64,000 nt of DNA, taken from assembly GCF_023715655.1 (NCBI RefSeq), contig NZ_JAMBON010000001.1, positions 62,001 to 126,000 on the forward strand. The letters are read 5' to 3'. The stretch comes from Oceanobacillus luteolus. Lineage in GTDB: Bacteria; Bacillota; Bacilli; Bacillales; Amphibacillaceae. The notes below the pieces were generated by a model. That model did no database searches. It had not been told where the DNA came from and worked only from the letters and a program-made list of their open reading frames with translations. Shown here one piece after another: positions 47,041 through 56,106 of this stretch. The position numbers were made by a program, and so were the translations under genes. Every line of letters begins with the position of its first letter. Positions within the stretch are counted from its first letter, which is position 1.

Positions 47041-47412
47041 TTATTTTGCCTTGATTTTACCTGTCCAGTTTTTAAATCCGCCTTTTAATTGATAAAGCTC
47101 TTTGTAGCCATTTTTATGGAGGATTTGCGCTGCACGTGCAGAACGGCTGCTTTTTTGGCAATATAAATATACTGGTTTATCTTTACGAATTTCGATTAAT
47201 CGTTGCTTTAATTGAGTAACAGGTATATTTCTGGCGCCTAGGATGTGTCCTGCATCAAATTCTTGTGGCTCCCGGACATCAATCAATTGCGCTTTACGAT
47301 ATCCTTCGATCCATTGATCTTGTGTCAGTACACTTAGATACATTTTCTGTCTATAATAACGGAAAATTGATATAGCTAATAGTACTACTAAAACAATAAT
47401 TAATACTTCCAT
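47041..47412 (-). CDS. yqhL: Membrane-anchored rhodanese-like protein YqhL
   Basis: The 123-residue protein has an N-terminal membrane helix (residues 2-19), then a rhodanese domain with VREPQEFDAGHILGARNIP and the active loop YCQKSSRS holding the persulfide-forming cysteine. It may transfer sulfane sulfur; the acceptor is unknown. GGGGGAAATTAA precedes the ATG. In B. subtilis yqhL follows gcvPB in the same neighbourhood. Confidence 0.92.
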   Translation of the reverse strand: MEVLIIVLVVLLAISIFRYYRQKMYLSVLTQDQWIEGYRKAQLIDVREPQEFDAGHILGARNIPVTQLKQRLIEIRKDKPVYLYCQKSSRSARAAQILHKNGYKELYQLKGGFKNWTGKIKAK

Positions 47413-47580
47413 TTAATTTCCCCCGTCTTTCACATATCTAATCTGTTTTATTATAAAATACTTTTAATTACATGGAAAGTTTTTGTGCTGTCATTATTTA
47501 ACTCCATAGTTTTTATTCTTAAAATGTCGAGTTATGTTGCTTATTGGTGTTTTACATAAAAAAACTACGGGATTAAACGA

Positions 47581-47609
47581 TTGACAAAGGTGTTAACACA
47601 ATATATAGT
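47581..47609 (+). promoter_or_regulatory. Sigma-A promoter of nrdJ
   Basis: TTGACA (47581-47586), 17-base spacer, TATAGT (47604-47609). The -10 lies inside the first NrdR box. Confidence 0.85.
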
Positions 47610-47611
47610 AT
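47596..47611. promoter_or_regulatory. NrdR box 1 upstream of nrdJ
   Basis: ACACAATATATAGTAT matches the NrdR consensus (acaCwAtATaTwGtgt) almost fully and overlaps the -10 box. Confidence 0.8.
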
Positions 47612-47627
47612 GACTTATACATTAATA

Positions 47628-47643
47628 CTACAACATGTTGTTT
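47628..47643. promoter_or_regulatory. NrdR box 2 upstream of nrdJ
   Basis: Palindromic CTACAACATGTTGTTT, with a centre exactly 32 bases from that of box 1; the paired 31-32 spacing (three helical turns) is the hallmark of NrdR operators. Weaker match than box 1. Confidence 0.65.
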
Positions 47644-47716
47644 TAAAACATTGAAGATGTGGTACTTAGTAATTATAACATAAATAATAGAAAAAGATGA
47701 GTAAGGGAGCGATTTA

Positions 47717-50287
47717 ATGTCGACAGTTTTAGAAAAAGTAAATGGAATTGATATTGCTTCATTGAATAAGGACATTGAGTTGTTTGATGCTGTCCATCCG
47801 ATAACCGAAGATATGAAGCTTACCCATTCAGGCGTTTCCAGATTGGTAATGCTTGATAGGTATGCTTACAAGGATACAGAGAAAGTGACACTAAAAGTCG
47901 GGGATTTTGTCGTTTTGACTGTAAAATCTGATCCGAAATTCCCAGCAAGAGGATTAGGATTTGTACAAGCGATTGATTGGGAAGCAAATGAAGTGAAAGT
48001 CAAAGTCTTAGATGAGTTTTTATCAGCGTTGGACAATGAAGATGAAGTAAAAACTGGTATCATCACCCGTTCCCTAGATGTTATTGATAAACCATTGGAA
48101 ATCTTTTATGAGCAAATCGCAAAACGAAATGCAACAGGTTTATCAGTTGTTGAAAAATCTGAAGAAAAACAAATGAAATCCTTCGATGAGTTTTATAATG
48201 AATTGGCAAGCTTAAACTTTGTACCAGCTGGACGGGTTCTCTACGGTGCTGGGGCAAATACAGAGGTAACTTATTTTAACTGTTATGTGATGCCTTATGT
48301 AAAGGATTCAAGAGAGGGTATTTCTGATCACCGCAAACAAGTGATGGAAATCATGTCACGCGGCGGTGGCGTAGGAACAAACGGTTCGACTCTCCGTCCT
48401 AGAAATACACTAGCTCGCGGAGTAAACGGAAAATCATCTGGTTCCGTTTCCTGGTTAGACGATATCGCAAAGCTTACACACCTTGTTGAACAAGGAGGTT
48501 CACGACGTGGAGCTCAAATGATAATGCTCGTAGATTCGCATCCAGATATTATTGAATTTATCATCTCTAAAATGCAAAATCCACGTATTCTACGATATTT
48601 GATTGAGAATACAGAGGACGAGCAAATTAAACGATTAGCTAAAGAAAAGTTGAATTTTAAACCATTAACTGAAACAGAAATAGATCTGTACACAAGTGTT
48701 GTGAACTACAAACATTTCCCAGGTTTAGGTGGCTTCACCGAAGATGCTATGCGTGAAGCAGAATTGAAATTGAAGGAAGGCGGAACGTACAGCGTTCATA
48801 ATCCTGAATTCTTAACGGGTGCAAACATTTCTGTTTGTATTACTAAAGAGTTCATGGAAGCTGTAGAGAATGACGAAATGTATGAACTGCGCTTCCCGGA
48901 TGTGGAAAATTATTCACCAGAAGAAATGAAGGCATATAATGAAAAATGGCATGAAGTCGGTGATGTGCGTAAGTGGGAAGAAATGGGATATGGCGTTCGT
49001 GTTTACCGTAAAATTCGTGCAAAAGAACTTTGGAATTTAATTAATGTTTGTGCAACATATTCCGCAGAACCAGGAATTTTCTTTATAGACAATGCCAATG
49101 ATATGACAAATGCATCAGCATATGGCCAGCAAGTTGTTGCAACAAACCCATGTGGTGAACAACCATTGGCACCATATAGTGTTTGTAACCTTGCAGCAGT
49201 AAACCTTGCTGAAATGGCAGATAAAGAAAATAAGACGGTTAACTTTGAAAAGCTTAAACAAACCGTACGAACAGGTGTGAGGATGCAGGACAACGTAATC
49301 GATGCGACTCCTTACTTCTTGGAAGAAAACCGTAAACAAGCACTAGGCGAACGTCGTGTAGGTTTAGGGGTAATGGGGCTGCATGATCTATTAATCTACT
49401 GTGAAACGAAATATGGTTCAAAAGAAGGTAACGAACTTGTTGACAAAGTGTTTGAGGCAATTGCAACTACTGCTTATCGTGCATCCATTGAACTCGCAAA
49501 AGAAAAAGGAAGTTTTCCTTTCTTAGTTGGAGAGACGGAAGAAGAGACAATGAGATTGAGAGAAGCTTTCATTAATACAGGTTACATGAAGACTATGCCT
49601 GAGGATATCCGTCAAGATATCTTGAAATACGGAATACGTAACTCTCACCTGTTGACGGTAGCTCCAACAGGAAGCACAGGTACAATGGTTGGGGTTTCCA
49701 CAGGACTTGAACCATACTTCTCCTTCTCTTACTTTAGAAGTGGGCGTTTAGGAAAATTCATCGAAGTAAATGCAGGAATTGTTGAAGAGTATCTACAAAA
49801 TAACCCTGATGTTGATCCTAATAACTTACCAGATTGGTTTGTTTCTTCCATGGATCTAACAGCGGAAGAGCATGCAGATACACAATGTGTAATTCAGCGT
49901 TGGGTAGATAGTTCAATCTCGAAGACTGTTAATGCTCCAAAAGGATACACTGTAGAGCAAGTGGAACAGGTGTATGAACGTTTATACAAAGGTGGAGCAA
50001 AAGGTGGAACGGTTTATGTAGATGGTAGTAGAGATTCCCAAGTTCTGACTCTGAAAGCTGAAGAAAACACAGTTGGAGAGCAGACAGAGTTATTTGATGA
50101 GGAAAGTGAAATCGAAAAACCGAAAGTAGTATTAATGGACACCATTCAAGAATTAGACTCCACTAATGTTAAAATCGGATCGGAAATCGGGGATACTTGC
50201 CCAGTTTGCCGTAAAGGTAATGTTGAAGAAATTGGTGGATGTAATACATGCACAAGCTGTGGTGCCCAATTAAAATGTGGTTTATAA
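47717..50287 (+). CDS. nrdJ: Vitamin B12-dependent (class II) ribonucleotide reductase
   Basis: The 856-residue enzyme reduces ribonucleotides with adenosylcobalamin. It has FVPAGRVLYGAGA, FNCYVMP with the first redox cysteine, RGGGVGTNGSTLRPR, the active-site NPCGEQPL (near residue 478) and NSHLLTVAPTGSTGT. The C-terminus has a zinc-type cysteine set (CPVC, CNTC, CGAQLKC) that re-reduces the active site. GTAAGGGAGCG precedes the ATG. No cobalamin riboswitch is visible upstream, but a paired NrdR operator is. B. subtilis has no such gene at this place. Confidence 0.96.
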   Translation: MSTVLEKVNGIDIASLNKDIELFDAVHPITEDMKLTHSGVSRLVMLDRYAYKDTEKVTLKVGDFVVLTVKSDPKFPARGLGFVQAIDWEANEVKVKVLDEFLSALDNEDEVKTGIITRSLDVIDKPLEIFYEQIAKRNATGLSVVEKSEEKQMKSFDEFYNELASLNFVPAGRVLYGAGANTEVTYFNCYVMPYVKDSREGISDHRKQVMEIMSRGGGVGTNGSTLRPRNTLARGVNGKSSGSVSWLDDIAKLTHLVEQGGSRRGAQMIMLVDSHPDIIEFIISKMQNPRILRYLIENTEDEQIKRLAKEKLNFKPLTETEIDLYTSVVNYKHFPGLGGFTEDAMREAELKLKEGGTYSVHNPEFLTGANISVCITKEFMEAVENDEMYELRFPDVENYSPEEMKAYNEKWHEVGDVRKWEEMGYGVRVYRKIRAKELWNLINVCATYSAEPGIFFIDNANDMTNASAYGQQVVATNPCGEQPLAPYSVCNLAAVNLAEMADKENKTVNFEKLKQTVRTGVRMQDNVIDATPYFLEENRKQALGERRVGLGVMGLHDLLIYCETKYGSKEGNELVDKVFEAIATTAYRASIELAKEKGSFPFLVGETEEETMRLREAFINTGYMKTMPEDIRQDILKYGIRNSHLLTVAPTGSTGTMVGVSTGLEPYFSFSYFRSGRLGKFIEVNAGIVEEYLQNNPDVDPNNLPDWFVSSMDLTAEEHADTQCVIQRWVDSSISKTVNAPKGYTVEQVEQVYERLYKGGAKGGTVYVDGSRDSQVLTLKAEENTVGEQTELFDEESEIEKPKVVLMDTIQELDSTNVKIGSEIGDTCPVCRKGNVEEIGGCNTCTSCGAQLKCGL

Positions 50288-50296
50288 TAGCTAATT

Positions 50297-50368
50297 AAAA
50301 GACTTGTTAGTTAGGAAGCAATCTTACGTTAATCATGTAAAGTTGCTCCTTCTAACAGGTCTTTTTTT
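50297..50368 (+). terminator. Terminator after nrdJ
   Basis: Long hairpin: AAAAGACTTGTTAG (50297-50310) with CTAACAGGTCTTTT (50352-50365), plus an inner AGCAA/TTGCT stem, then T7. Confidence 0.88.
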
Positions 50369-50479
50369 CATTTCCAAGGATAATTACTTGTTCCAACATA
50401 ATTTTTACGATATTCTTTAAGTAATAGAAAAAATGTTGCGCTATATAAAAAAAGATGCACAATGAAATGGAGTGTTATT

Positions 50480-50902
50480 ATGCCAACGCCAAGTATGGAG
50501 GATTATATTGAACAAATATACATCCTCATAGAAACTAAAGGTTATGCCAGAGTATCGGACATGGCAGAAGAACTGGATGTCCATCCTTCCTCTGTTACAA
50601 AAATGATTCAAAAACTGGATAAAAGTGAATATGTCAATTATGAGAAATATCGTGGATTCGTTTTAACATCGAAAGGCAAAGAAATGGGTGAAAGGTTGTT
50701 ATATCGCCATGATTTGCTTGAAGAGTTCTTGGAAATCATTGGAGTGGATAAAGAGAATATCTACAACGATGTTGAAGGAATTGAACATCATTTAAGTTGG
50801 AATTCAATTGATCGCATCAGTGATTTAGTCAATTATTTTAAGGCAGATGAGAATCGATTGAAAGATTTAAAAGAAATACAGCAATTATCCAAAAATAAAT
50901 AA
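50480..50902 (+). CDS. mntR: Manganese-responsive repressor MntR (DtxR family)
   Basis: The 140-residue regulator represses manganese uptake when Mn is plentiful. N-terminal HTH ([20 protein letters not shown]), then the metal-binding dimer domain. All six Mn ligands of B. subtilis MntR are at the same numbers: D8, E11, H77, E99, E102, H103. ATG 50480 has ATGGAGTG upstream; the earlier in-frame ATG at 50462 would add six residues and shift that numbering. Confidence 0.96.
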   Translation: MPTPSMEDYIEQIYILIETKGYARVSDMAEELDVHPSSVTKMIQKLDKSEYVNYEKYRGFVLTSKGKEMGERLLYRHDLLEEFLEIIGVDKENIYNDVEGIEHHLSWNSIDRISDLVNYFKADENRLKDLKEIQQLSKNK

Positions 50903-50947
50903 ACACGCAAGTTTAGCAGACTCATCCTAACTTTTGCGTGTTTTTTT
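50902..50947 (+). terminator. Terminator after mntR
   Basis: AACACGCAAGTT and AACTTTTGCGTGTT pair with a small bulge, followed by T7. Confidence 0.85.
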
Positions 50948-50984
50948 ATGAATAATTTAAATAGATTGCTGATAAGTGAATTTA

Positions 50985-51035
50985 GGCCTCTGCCCCGCAC
51001 ACCCAAAACACCTTCGCTTTCCGTGGGCGGCTCAG
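50985..51035 (+). repeat. Dispersed noncoding repeat, copy C (truncated)
   Basis: ACACCTTCGCTTTCCGTGG (about 51008-51026) is identical to the matching part of copy B on its minus strand, and the next six bases differ at one position. The homology ends after GGCTCAG. Confidence 0.65.
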
Positions 51036-51131
51036 TTAAGTATGTAAAGGGTTCATATATGAAAAAATAGTTCTAAAACAACATCTCACCCTAGTAAATA
51101 TAATACTATCTAAACATTTAGGGGGAGAGTC

Positions 51132-52022
51132 ATGCGGATTGATGCAGTTTTCTCGGGTGGTGGGGTGAAAGCCTATGCCTATATGGGAGTACTGGAGAGC
51201 ATCGATAATCACCAACTTCAGCTCGAACGCACTGCCGGTACATCGGCTGGTGCGATTGTGTCTGCATTAATAGCTGCTCGCTACTCATATGAAGAAATCG
51301 AAAAACTTATTTATGAATTGGATGTTAAATTATTTATGGATCCACCATTAATTACCCAGTATCTTCCATTACTAAAATGGCCTTTATTATATTTTCAAAT
51401 GGGTATCTATAAGGGAGATAAGTTGGAAGAATGGCTCACGGAAAAATTAGCTGCGAAAAATATTAGAACATTTAAAGATATTAAGGAAGGTTATTTAAAA
51501 GTTATCGCCAGTGACTTGTCAATGGGGAGAATTGTCGTTTTTCCGGATGATTTAATGACATATTACGGAATCCACCCGAATGATTTTCCAGTTGCAAAAG
51601 CGGTGCGTATGAGTGCAGGTTTTCCTTTTTTCTTTATGCCTAAGAAGCTTCCAGGAAAAAAAGGAACAAAGAACATTATTGTTGATGGTGGTTTATTAAG
51701 TAATTTCCCTCTGTGGTTATTTGGACAAAAAAAGCATCAGCTGCGCCCGGTATTAGGTATAAAATTGACTGAACAAGATAGTGAAGGAAACCAAGAAGAG
51801 AAAATTACAAATGCATTCAATATGTTTTATGCATTATTCCATACAATGAAAAAAGCACATGACATGAGGTATATCTCAAAGTCGGAGGAAAACAATATAC
51901 TTTTTATCCCTGTTGAAAATATTCTAGCTACAGATTTAAATATATCTGATGAGGAAAAGTCGCATTTGGCTGCAGTGGGAAAAGCAAGAGCAGATACTTT
52001 TTTAGCAAGATGGCCGAGATGA
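51132..52022 (+). CDS. yqhO: Patatin-like phospholipase family protein YqhO
   Basis: The 296-residue protein has the patatin signature: oxyanion loop SGGGVKAYAY, nucleophile elbow GTSAGAIVSA, and the catalytic Asp in VDGGLLSNFP. The family hydrolyses acyl esters of membrane lipids; the substrate is unknown. GGGGGAGAG precedes the ATG. No signal peptide, so it acts in the cytoplasm or at the inner membrane face. Next to mntR as in B. subtilis. Confidence 0.92.
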   Translation: MRIDAVFSGGGVKAYAYMGVLESIDNHQLQLERTAGTSAGAIVSALIAARYSYEEIEKLIYELDVKLFMDPPLITQYLPLLKWPLLYFQMGIYKGDKLEEWLTEKLAAKNIRTFKDIKEGYLKVIASDLSMGRIVVFPDDLMTYYGIHPNDFPVAKAVRMSAGFPFFFMPKKLPGKKGTKNIIVDGGLLSNFPLWLFGQKKHQLRPVLGIKLTEQDSEGNQEEKITNAFNMFYALFHTMKKAHDMRYISKSEENNILFIPVENILATDLNISDEEKSHLAAVGKARADTFLARWPR

Positions 52023-52063
52023 AGATAGCAAAAACATACCGAAACAGTCTATAAAAACCAAAT

Positions 52064-52103
52064 AAAAAAGACCGAGTTACTTAGAAAGTTGCTCGGTCTT
52101 TTT
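52064..52103. terminator. Bidirectional terminator between yqhO and yqhP
   Basis: AAAAAAGACCGAG and CTCGGTCTTTTT pair around a 15-base loop that contains the yqhP stop codon. Confidence 0.88.
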
Positions 52104-52458
52104 CTTTAGATTTATTGCCTTCAATGACACGTAAATGGGTAGGTCGTTTTTTCCCTTTACGTGCCGTAGCAGCTTTTTTATTTATCGTAGGAACGTGTGC
52201 AGGTTTTTTTGGTGCAGCTTGATTGTATTTTGATTTTGATTGTTTGACTGCTTGTTTGTACTTTTTCATTTCGTCGGACGAACCTCTTGATCGGTTGACA
52301 AGAAAATAAAGTAACGCAAAAATAGCTACAGCAAAACCAAGCATCATAAACATACTAGTCAAGAAACCTCGAGTATTTCCAAACAACTGCGTGACGAGTC
52401 CAAATCCAGCAAGAATCATGATGAGGTAGAATAGGTAAGCTATTTTTTTACGCTTCAT
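52081..52458 (-). CDS. YqhP-like small membrane protein
   Basis: The 125-residue protein has two membrane helices (IAYLFYLIMILAGFGLV and MFMMLGFAVAIFALLYF) and a basic, probably cytoplasmic C-terminus (KKRPTHLRVIEGNKSKEK). ATG 52458 has AAGGAGGACTTCTTC upstream; the longer open frame to 52566 is unsupported. Position matches yqhP (SA1362 family). Function unknown. Confidence 0.82.
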   Translation of the reverse strand: MKRKKIAYLFYLIMILAGFGLVTQLFGNTRGFLTSMFMMLGFAVAIFALLYFLVNRSRGSSDEMKKYKQAVKQSKSKYNQAAPKKPAHVPTINKKAATARKGKKRPTHLRVIEGNKSKEKDRATF

Positions 52459-52782
52459 GAAGAAGTCCTCCTTTCCATCGAACAAATAATACATACTACT
52501 AGCATATACCACAACTTCGCTTTTAGGAAACTCAGAAATTTCCATGTGCTCAATAGGTAAAACCATTACCAGTCTTGACTATCTGCAAAAAACTATACAT
52601 GAAAGAATGTGAAAGTCTGAATCCCGTAGGAGAATAGGTCCCTTATCTTAATTGTACTAAAAACATCATAATAAAACTATCGGTTTTCAGAATTTTAATT
52701 CACAAAATCATGACATTTTAGTCATTCTTCCAATGATAGAAATAGAATTGATTGGTCATACTACAAATGGAGGTGATCGAAG
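52459..52782. other. Divergent intergenic region between yqhP and yqhR
   Basis: Promoters for both genes are expected, but I see no convincing -35/-10 pair. One small inverted repeat, ATGAC-ATTTTA-GTCAT, lies at about 52709-52724. yqhQ, found here in B. subtilis, is absent. Confidence 0.4.
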
Positions 52783-53289
52783 ATGGAAAACGACAATAAA
52801 AGTGCACAGATTCCTAGTACGGGAACGTTATTTGTGCGAGCGCTAGTTATTGGATTGGTTGGTGGTTTCATCTGGAGTGCATTATTAGCTGTTTCCTATT
52901 ACTTTAATTTCTCCGGAATTTCACCAAAGACATATTTATTGAAGCCTTGGGTTCAGGAAGGGTGGGTTGACCGCTTCTCCGGACATGTGATAGCGATTAT
53001 TATAGCAAGTATTTTATCCTTAGTTCCCGCAGTTATTTACCATATGATATTCAGAAAAATAGATTCCATGTGGGTTGGTGTCGGTTATGGAATTGTACTA
53101 TGGACAATCGTATTCTTTCTTCTGCAACCAATTTTTCCATACACGAAGAGAATGCTGGAACTTGATGCAAATACATGGATAACTACATTATGTGTATTTA
53201 TATTATATGGTCTGTTTGTGGGATATTCTATTTCCTACGATTACCATGAGATGCAGATAAGGTCCTTGGAGCAAAAGACGGAAAGCTAA
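52783..53289 (+). CDS. yqhR: Conserved membrane protein YqhR
   Basis: The 168-residue protein has four membrane helices (about residues 17-39, 65-86, 98-120, 128-150), with the WVQEGWVDRFSGHVIAII family segment between the first two. AATGGAGGTGATCG precedes the ATG. Family YqhR, of unknown function, often sits near the prolidase and efp genes, as here. Confidence 0.88.
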   Translation: MENDNKSAQIPSTGTLFVRALVIGLVGGFIWSALLAVSYYFNFSGISPKTYLLKPWVQEGWVDRFSGHVIAIIIASILSLVPAVIYHMIFRKIDSMWVGVGYGIVLWTIVFFLLQPIFPYTKRMLELDANTWITTLCVFILYGLFVGYSISYDYHEMQIRSLEQKTES

Positions 53290-53369
53290 CGTTACCATTC
53301 CTGCAAACATTATGATAAACTAAAAAACATGATATATTATCGATGTATGCGCAGGGAAGGAATGAGAAA

Positions 53370-54431
53370 ATGGTTAAATTACAAAAGCTACGGCAGCAGT
53401 TTCAGGACCATGGACTAGATGCTATTCTAATCGCTAGTCCAATAAACAGAAGATACATTAGCGGTTTTACCGGAACTGCTGGTGTAGCAATCATTTCGGA
53501 AAACAATGCATTATTCATTACGGATTTCCGCTATACAGAACAGGCGGCAGCGCAAGCTGAAGGTTTCGAGATAATCGAACATAAACAAGGCTTGGAATCA
53601 GAAATCAAAAAACAATTGAATGCTCTACAGGTAAAACGTGTTGGATTTGAAAAAGACCATACTACATATGGACAATATGAAACCTATAAAAAAACATTTG
53701 ATGTAGAATTGCTTCCAGTAAGTGGGCTTGTAGAAAGCCTACGTACAATTAAATCTCCTGAAGAGCTAGCTGTTATGAAGCAGGCAGCAAAAATAGCCGA
53801 CGATGCTTTTACACACATACAATCCTATATTAAACCAGGGGTAAAAGAAATCGAGATTGCAAATGAGCTGGAGTTTTTCATGAGAAGAAATGGAGCAACC
53901 TCCTCAAGCTTCGATACGATTGTTGCTTCTGGATACAGATCAGCAATGCCACATGGCGTAGCATCTGAGAAAGAAATCCAATCTGGCGAATTAGTGACGC
54001 TGGATTACGGAGCGCTATACAATGGTTACTGCTCCGATATAACTCGCACAGTAGCGGTTGGAGAAGTCAGCGATGACCTTCGGAAAATTTATGATATTGT
54101 GTTAGAGGCAAACATACGCGGGGTAAATGAAATCAAAGCGGGTATGACCGGTAAGGAAGCAGATGCGATAACAAGGGATTATATCAAGGAAATGGGATAT
54201 GGTGTAAACTTTGGTCATTCCACAGGACACGGCCTGGGAATGGAAGTACACGAAGCACCAAGACTCTCTCATCTATCTAAAGAGACGCTTAAGCCTGGTA
54301 TGGTAGTTACAGTAGAGCCTGGCATTTATGTTGCAGGTCTCGGTGGTTGTCGTATTGAGGATGATATTGTAATCACGGAAGAAGGAAATGAGCGATTGAC
54401 CTTCTCCACCAAAGAATTTATTCAACTGTAG
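53370..54431 (+). CDS. yqhT: Xaa-Pro aminopeptidase / M24 peptidase YqhT
   Basis: The 353-residue peptidase removes residues next to proline in peptides. N-terminal creatinase-like domain (RYISGFTGTAG, ITDFRYTEQA), then the pita-bread catalytic domain with metal ligands in TLDYGALYNGYCSDITRT, GHSTGHGLG, TVEPGIY and RIEDDI. ATG 53370 has AAGGAATGAG upstream; a longer frame to 53343 is unlikely. efp follows after 18 bases, so the two form an operon. Confidence 0.94.
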   Translation: MVKLQKLRQQFQDHGLDAILIASPINRRYISGFTGTAGVAIISENNALFITDFRYTEQAAAQAEGFEIIEHKQGLESEIKKQLNALQVKRVGFEKDHTTYGQYETYKKTFDVELLPVSGLVESLRTIKSPEELAVMKQAAKIADDAFTHIQSYIKPGVKEIEIANELEFFMRRNGATSSSFDTIVASGYRSAMPHGVASEKEIQSGELVTLDYGALYNGYCSDITRTVAVGEVSDDLRKIYDIVLEANIRGVNEIKAGMTGKEADAITRDYIKEMGYGVNFGHSTGHGLGMEVHEAPRLSHLSKETLKPGMVVTVEPGIYVAGLGGCRIEDDIVITEEGNERLTFSTKEFIQL

Positions 54432-54449
54432 AGTTCAAGGAGGAAAATT

Positions 54450-55010
54450 ATGATTTCAGTAAACGATTTTAAAACTGGCTTGACCATTAAAGTAGATGGT
54501 GATCTTGTACAGGTTATTGAATTCCAACATGTAAAACCAGGAAAGGGTGCAGCGTTTGTTCGCAGTAAATTACGTAATTTACGAAATGGGAACATTCAAG
54601 ATAAAACATTTCGTGGCGGTGAAAAAGTAGAGCGGGCACATATAGAAACAAAAACGATGCAGTACCTTTACGGTTCAGGAGATTCATATGCTTTCATGGA
54701 TACGAATACGTATGAACAAATTGAAATCCCTGCCAACAGATTAGAGCATGAATTGAAATTTATTAAGGAAAACATGGAAGTTTCTATTGTATCCTATGAG
54801 GGAGAAATTTTAGGGATTGATCTGCCTAAAAACGTAGAACTTGAAGTCGTGGAAACAGAACCTGGCATAAAGGGAGATACGCAAAGCGGCGGCTCTAAAT
54901 CAGCTACATTAGAAACGGGCCTGATTGTCCAAGTCCCACTCTTTGTAAACAAAGGTGACAAACTAGTCATCAGTACAGACGAAGGAAAATACGTTTCACG
55001 TGCACATTAA
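54450..55010 (+). CDS. efp: Elongation factor P
   Basis: The 186-residue EF-P relieves ribosome stalling at polyproline. It has the domain [21 protein letters not shown] loop; the modified position is the lysine in PGKGA, which in Bacillus is 5-aminopentanolylated. Domains II and III follow ([17 protein letters not shown]). TTCAAGGAGG precedes the ATG. A terminator follows. Confidence 0.97.
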   Translation: MISVNDFKTGLTIKVDGDLVQVIEFQHVKPGKGAAFVRSKLRNLRNGNIQDKTFRGGEKVERAHIETKTMQYLYGSGDSYAFMDTNTYEQIEIPANRLEHELKFIKENMEVSIVSYEGEILGIDLPKNVELEVVETEPGIKGDTQSGGSKSATLETGLIVQVPLFVNKGDKLVISTDEGKYVSRAH

Positions 55011-55024
55011 TACTATATAAAATG

Positions 55025-55055
55025 AGGGTAGCATGAACATCATGCTGCCCTTTTT
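55025..55055 (+). terminator. Terminator after efp
   Basis: 12-bp stem (55025-55036 with 55040-55051) with one G-T pair, 3-base loop, then TTTTT. Confidence 0.9.
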
Positions 55056-55182
55056 GTATTTCTACCCCAAATCCTCTCACTGAATTTTCCTCTATGAATA
55101 GATGTAATAAGCATATTTTAATTTGTTCTTCATACATTTTCTATATAGTCTTCAACCGAGAAAGGATAGGAGAAAAAGTTAT

Positions 55183-56106
55183 ATGAAAGAGATATTGCGA
55201 ATTTTTCCACCAGATTTAAAAAGCTGGGTTGCCCTAAGAGTTGGGAACCGCTGGGACAAGCTTGAAGAAATTCGCTGCAGAATCAATCAGCCCATTGAAT
55301 TGATCTTTGAAGATGAAGTGGAGTGGATAACAGAAGTTTTACCTAGTCAAAATGACGGTATGTTTTTGTTGAATCAATTGAGCGAGTACTCCTTATACCG
55401 GTTAGAAAACGAATTGCGAGAAGGTTATATCACCATAGAAGGTGGTCATCGGGTGGGGATTGCGGGAAGAGTCAACACCATGGACGGTTCCGTAAAAACC
55501 ATACAGAACATCTCTTACTTTAATATTCGTGTAGCAAGACAAAAAATAGGTGTTGCCGAGCCCTTTATACCATTCATTTATGAAGACAACTACGTAAATA
55601 CATTAGTAATCGGCCCACCCCAGTCAGGGAAAACAACGTTGATCCGCGATATAGTTAGAATTATTTCTTCAGGTTGGAAAGACAAATTTGCAAGGAAGGT
55701 TGCCGTCATCGATGAACGTTCGGAGATTGGGGCTTCTATACTTGGCGTTCCACAACATGACCTTGGATTACGGACCGATTTAATGGATGGTTGTCCAAAA
55801 GCAGAAGGAATGATGATGATGATTCGTTCTATGTCACCAGAAGTTTTGGTAGCAGATGAAATCGGTGGGGAAAAGGACATCCATGCACTTTGGGAAGCGA
55901 TCCACTCTGGAGTAACGATTATTTGTTCCATCCACGGTCAGGCTTTAGATGATATTAAGCGACGTCCGCTACTAGAAAATATGGTTAAAGCGGGAGTTTT
56001 CAAACGGTTTATTGTTCTTGGCAAACGCACATCTACGTATCATCAAGTGCAGGTTTTCGATTCGAATGGGAAAAGAATTCAACATTATGGGGACAGATGG
56101 AAATGA
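55183..56106 (+). CDS. spoIIIAA: Stage III sporulation protein AA (ATPase)
   Basis: The 307-residue ATPase of the SpoIIIA-SpoIIQ channel resembles secretion ATPases. Walker A GPPQSGKTTLIRD, Walker B VLVADEIGG, plus RLENELREGYITIEGGHRVGIAG. It acts in the mother cell to drive the channel feeding the forespore. ATG 55183 has AGGAGAAAAAG upstream; 20 more in-frame residues upstream are not supported. It overlaps spoIIIAB by 10 bases. Confidence 0.96.
   Translation: MKEILRIFPPDLKSWVALRVGNRWDKLEEIRCRINQPIELIFEDEVEWITEVLPSQNDGMFLLNQLSEYSLYRLENELREGYITIEGGHRVGIAGRVNTMDGSVKTIQNISYFNIRVARQKIGVAEPFIPFIYEDNYVNTLVIGPPQSGKTTLIRDIVRIISSGWKDKFARKVAVIDERSEIGASILGVPQHDLGLRTDLMDGCPKAEGMMMMIRSMSPEVLVADEIGGEKDIHALWEAIHSGVTIICSIHGQALDDIKRRPLLENMVKAGVFKRFIVLGKRTSTYHQVQVFDSNGKRIQHYGDRWK

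Noticed and set aside
47413-47716. Cobalamin riboswitch upstream of nrdJ
   Set aside because: No B12-box-like sequence is seen; the regulatory signal there is the NrdR pair.
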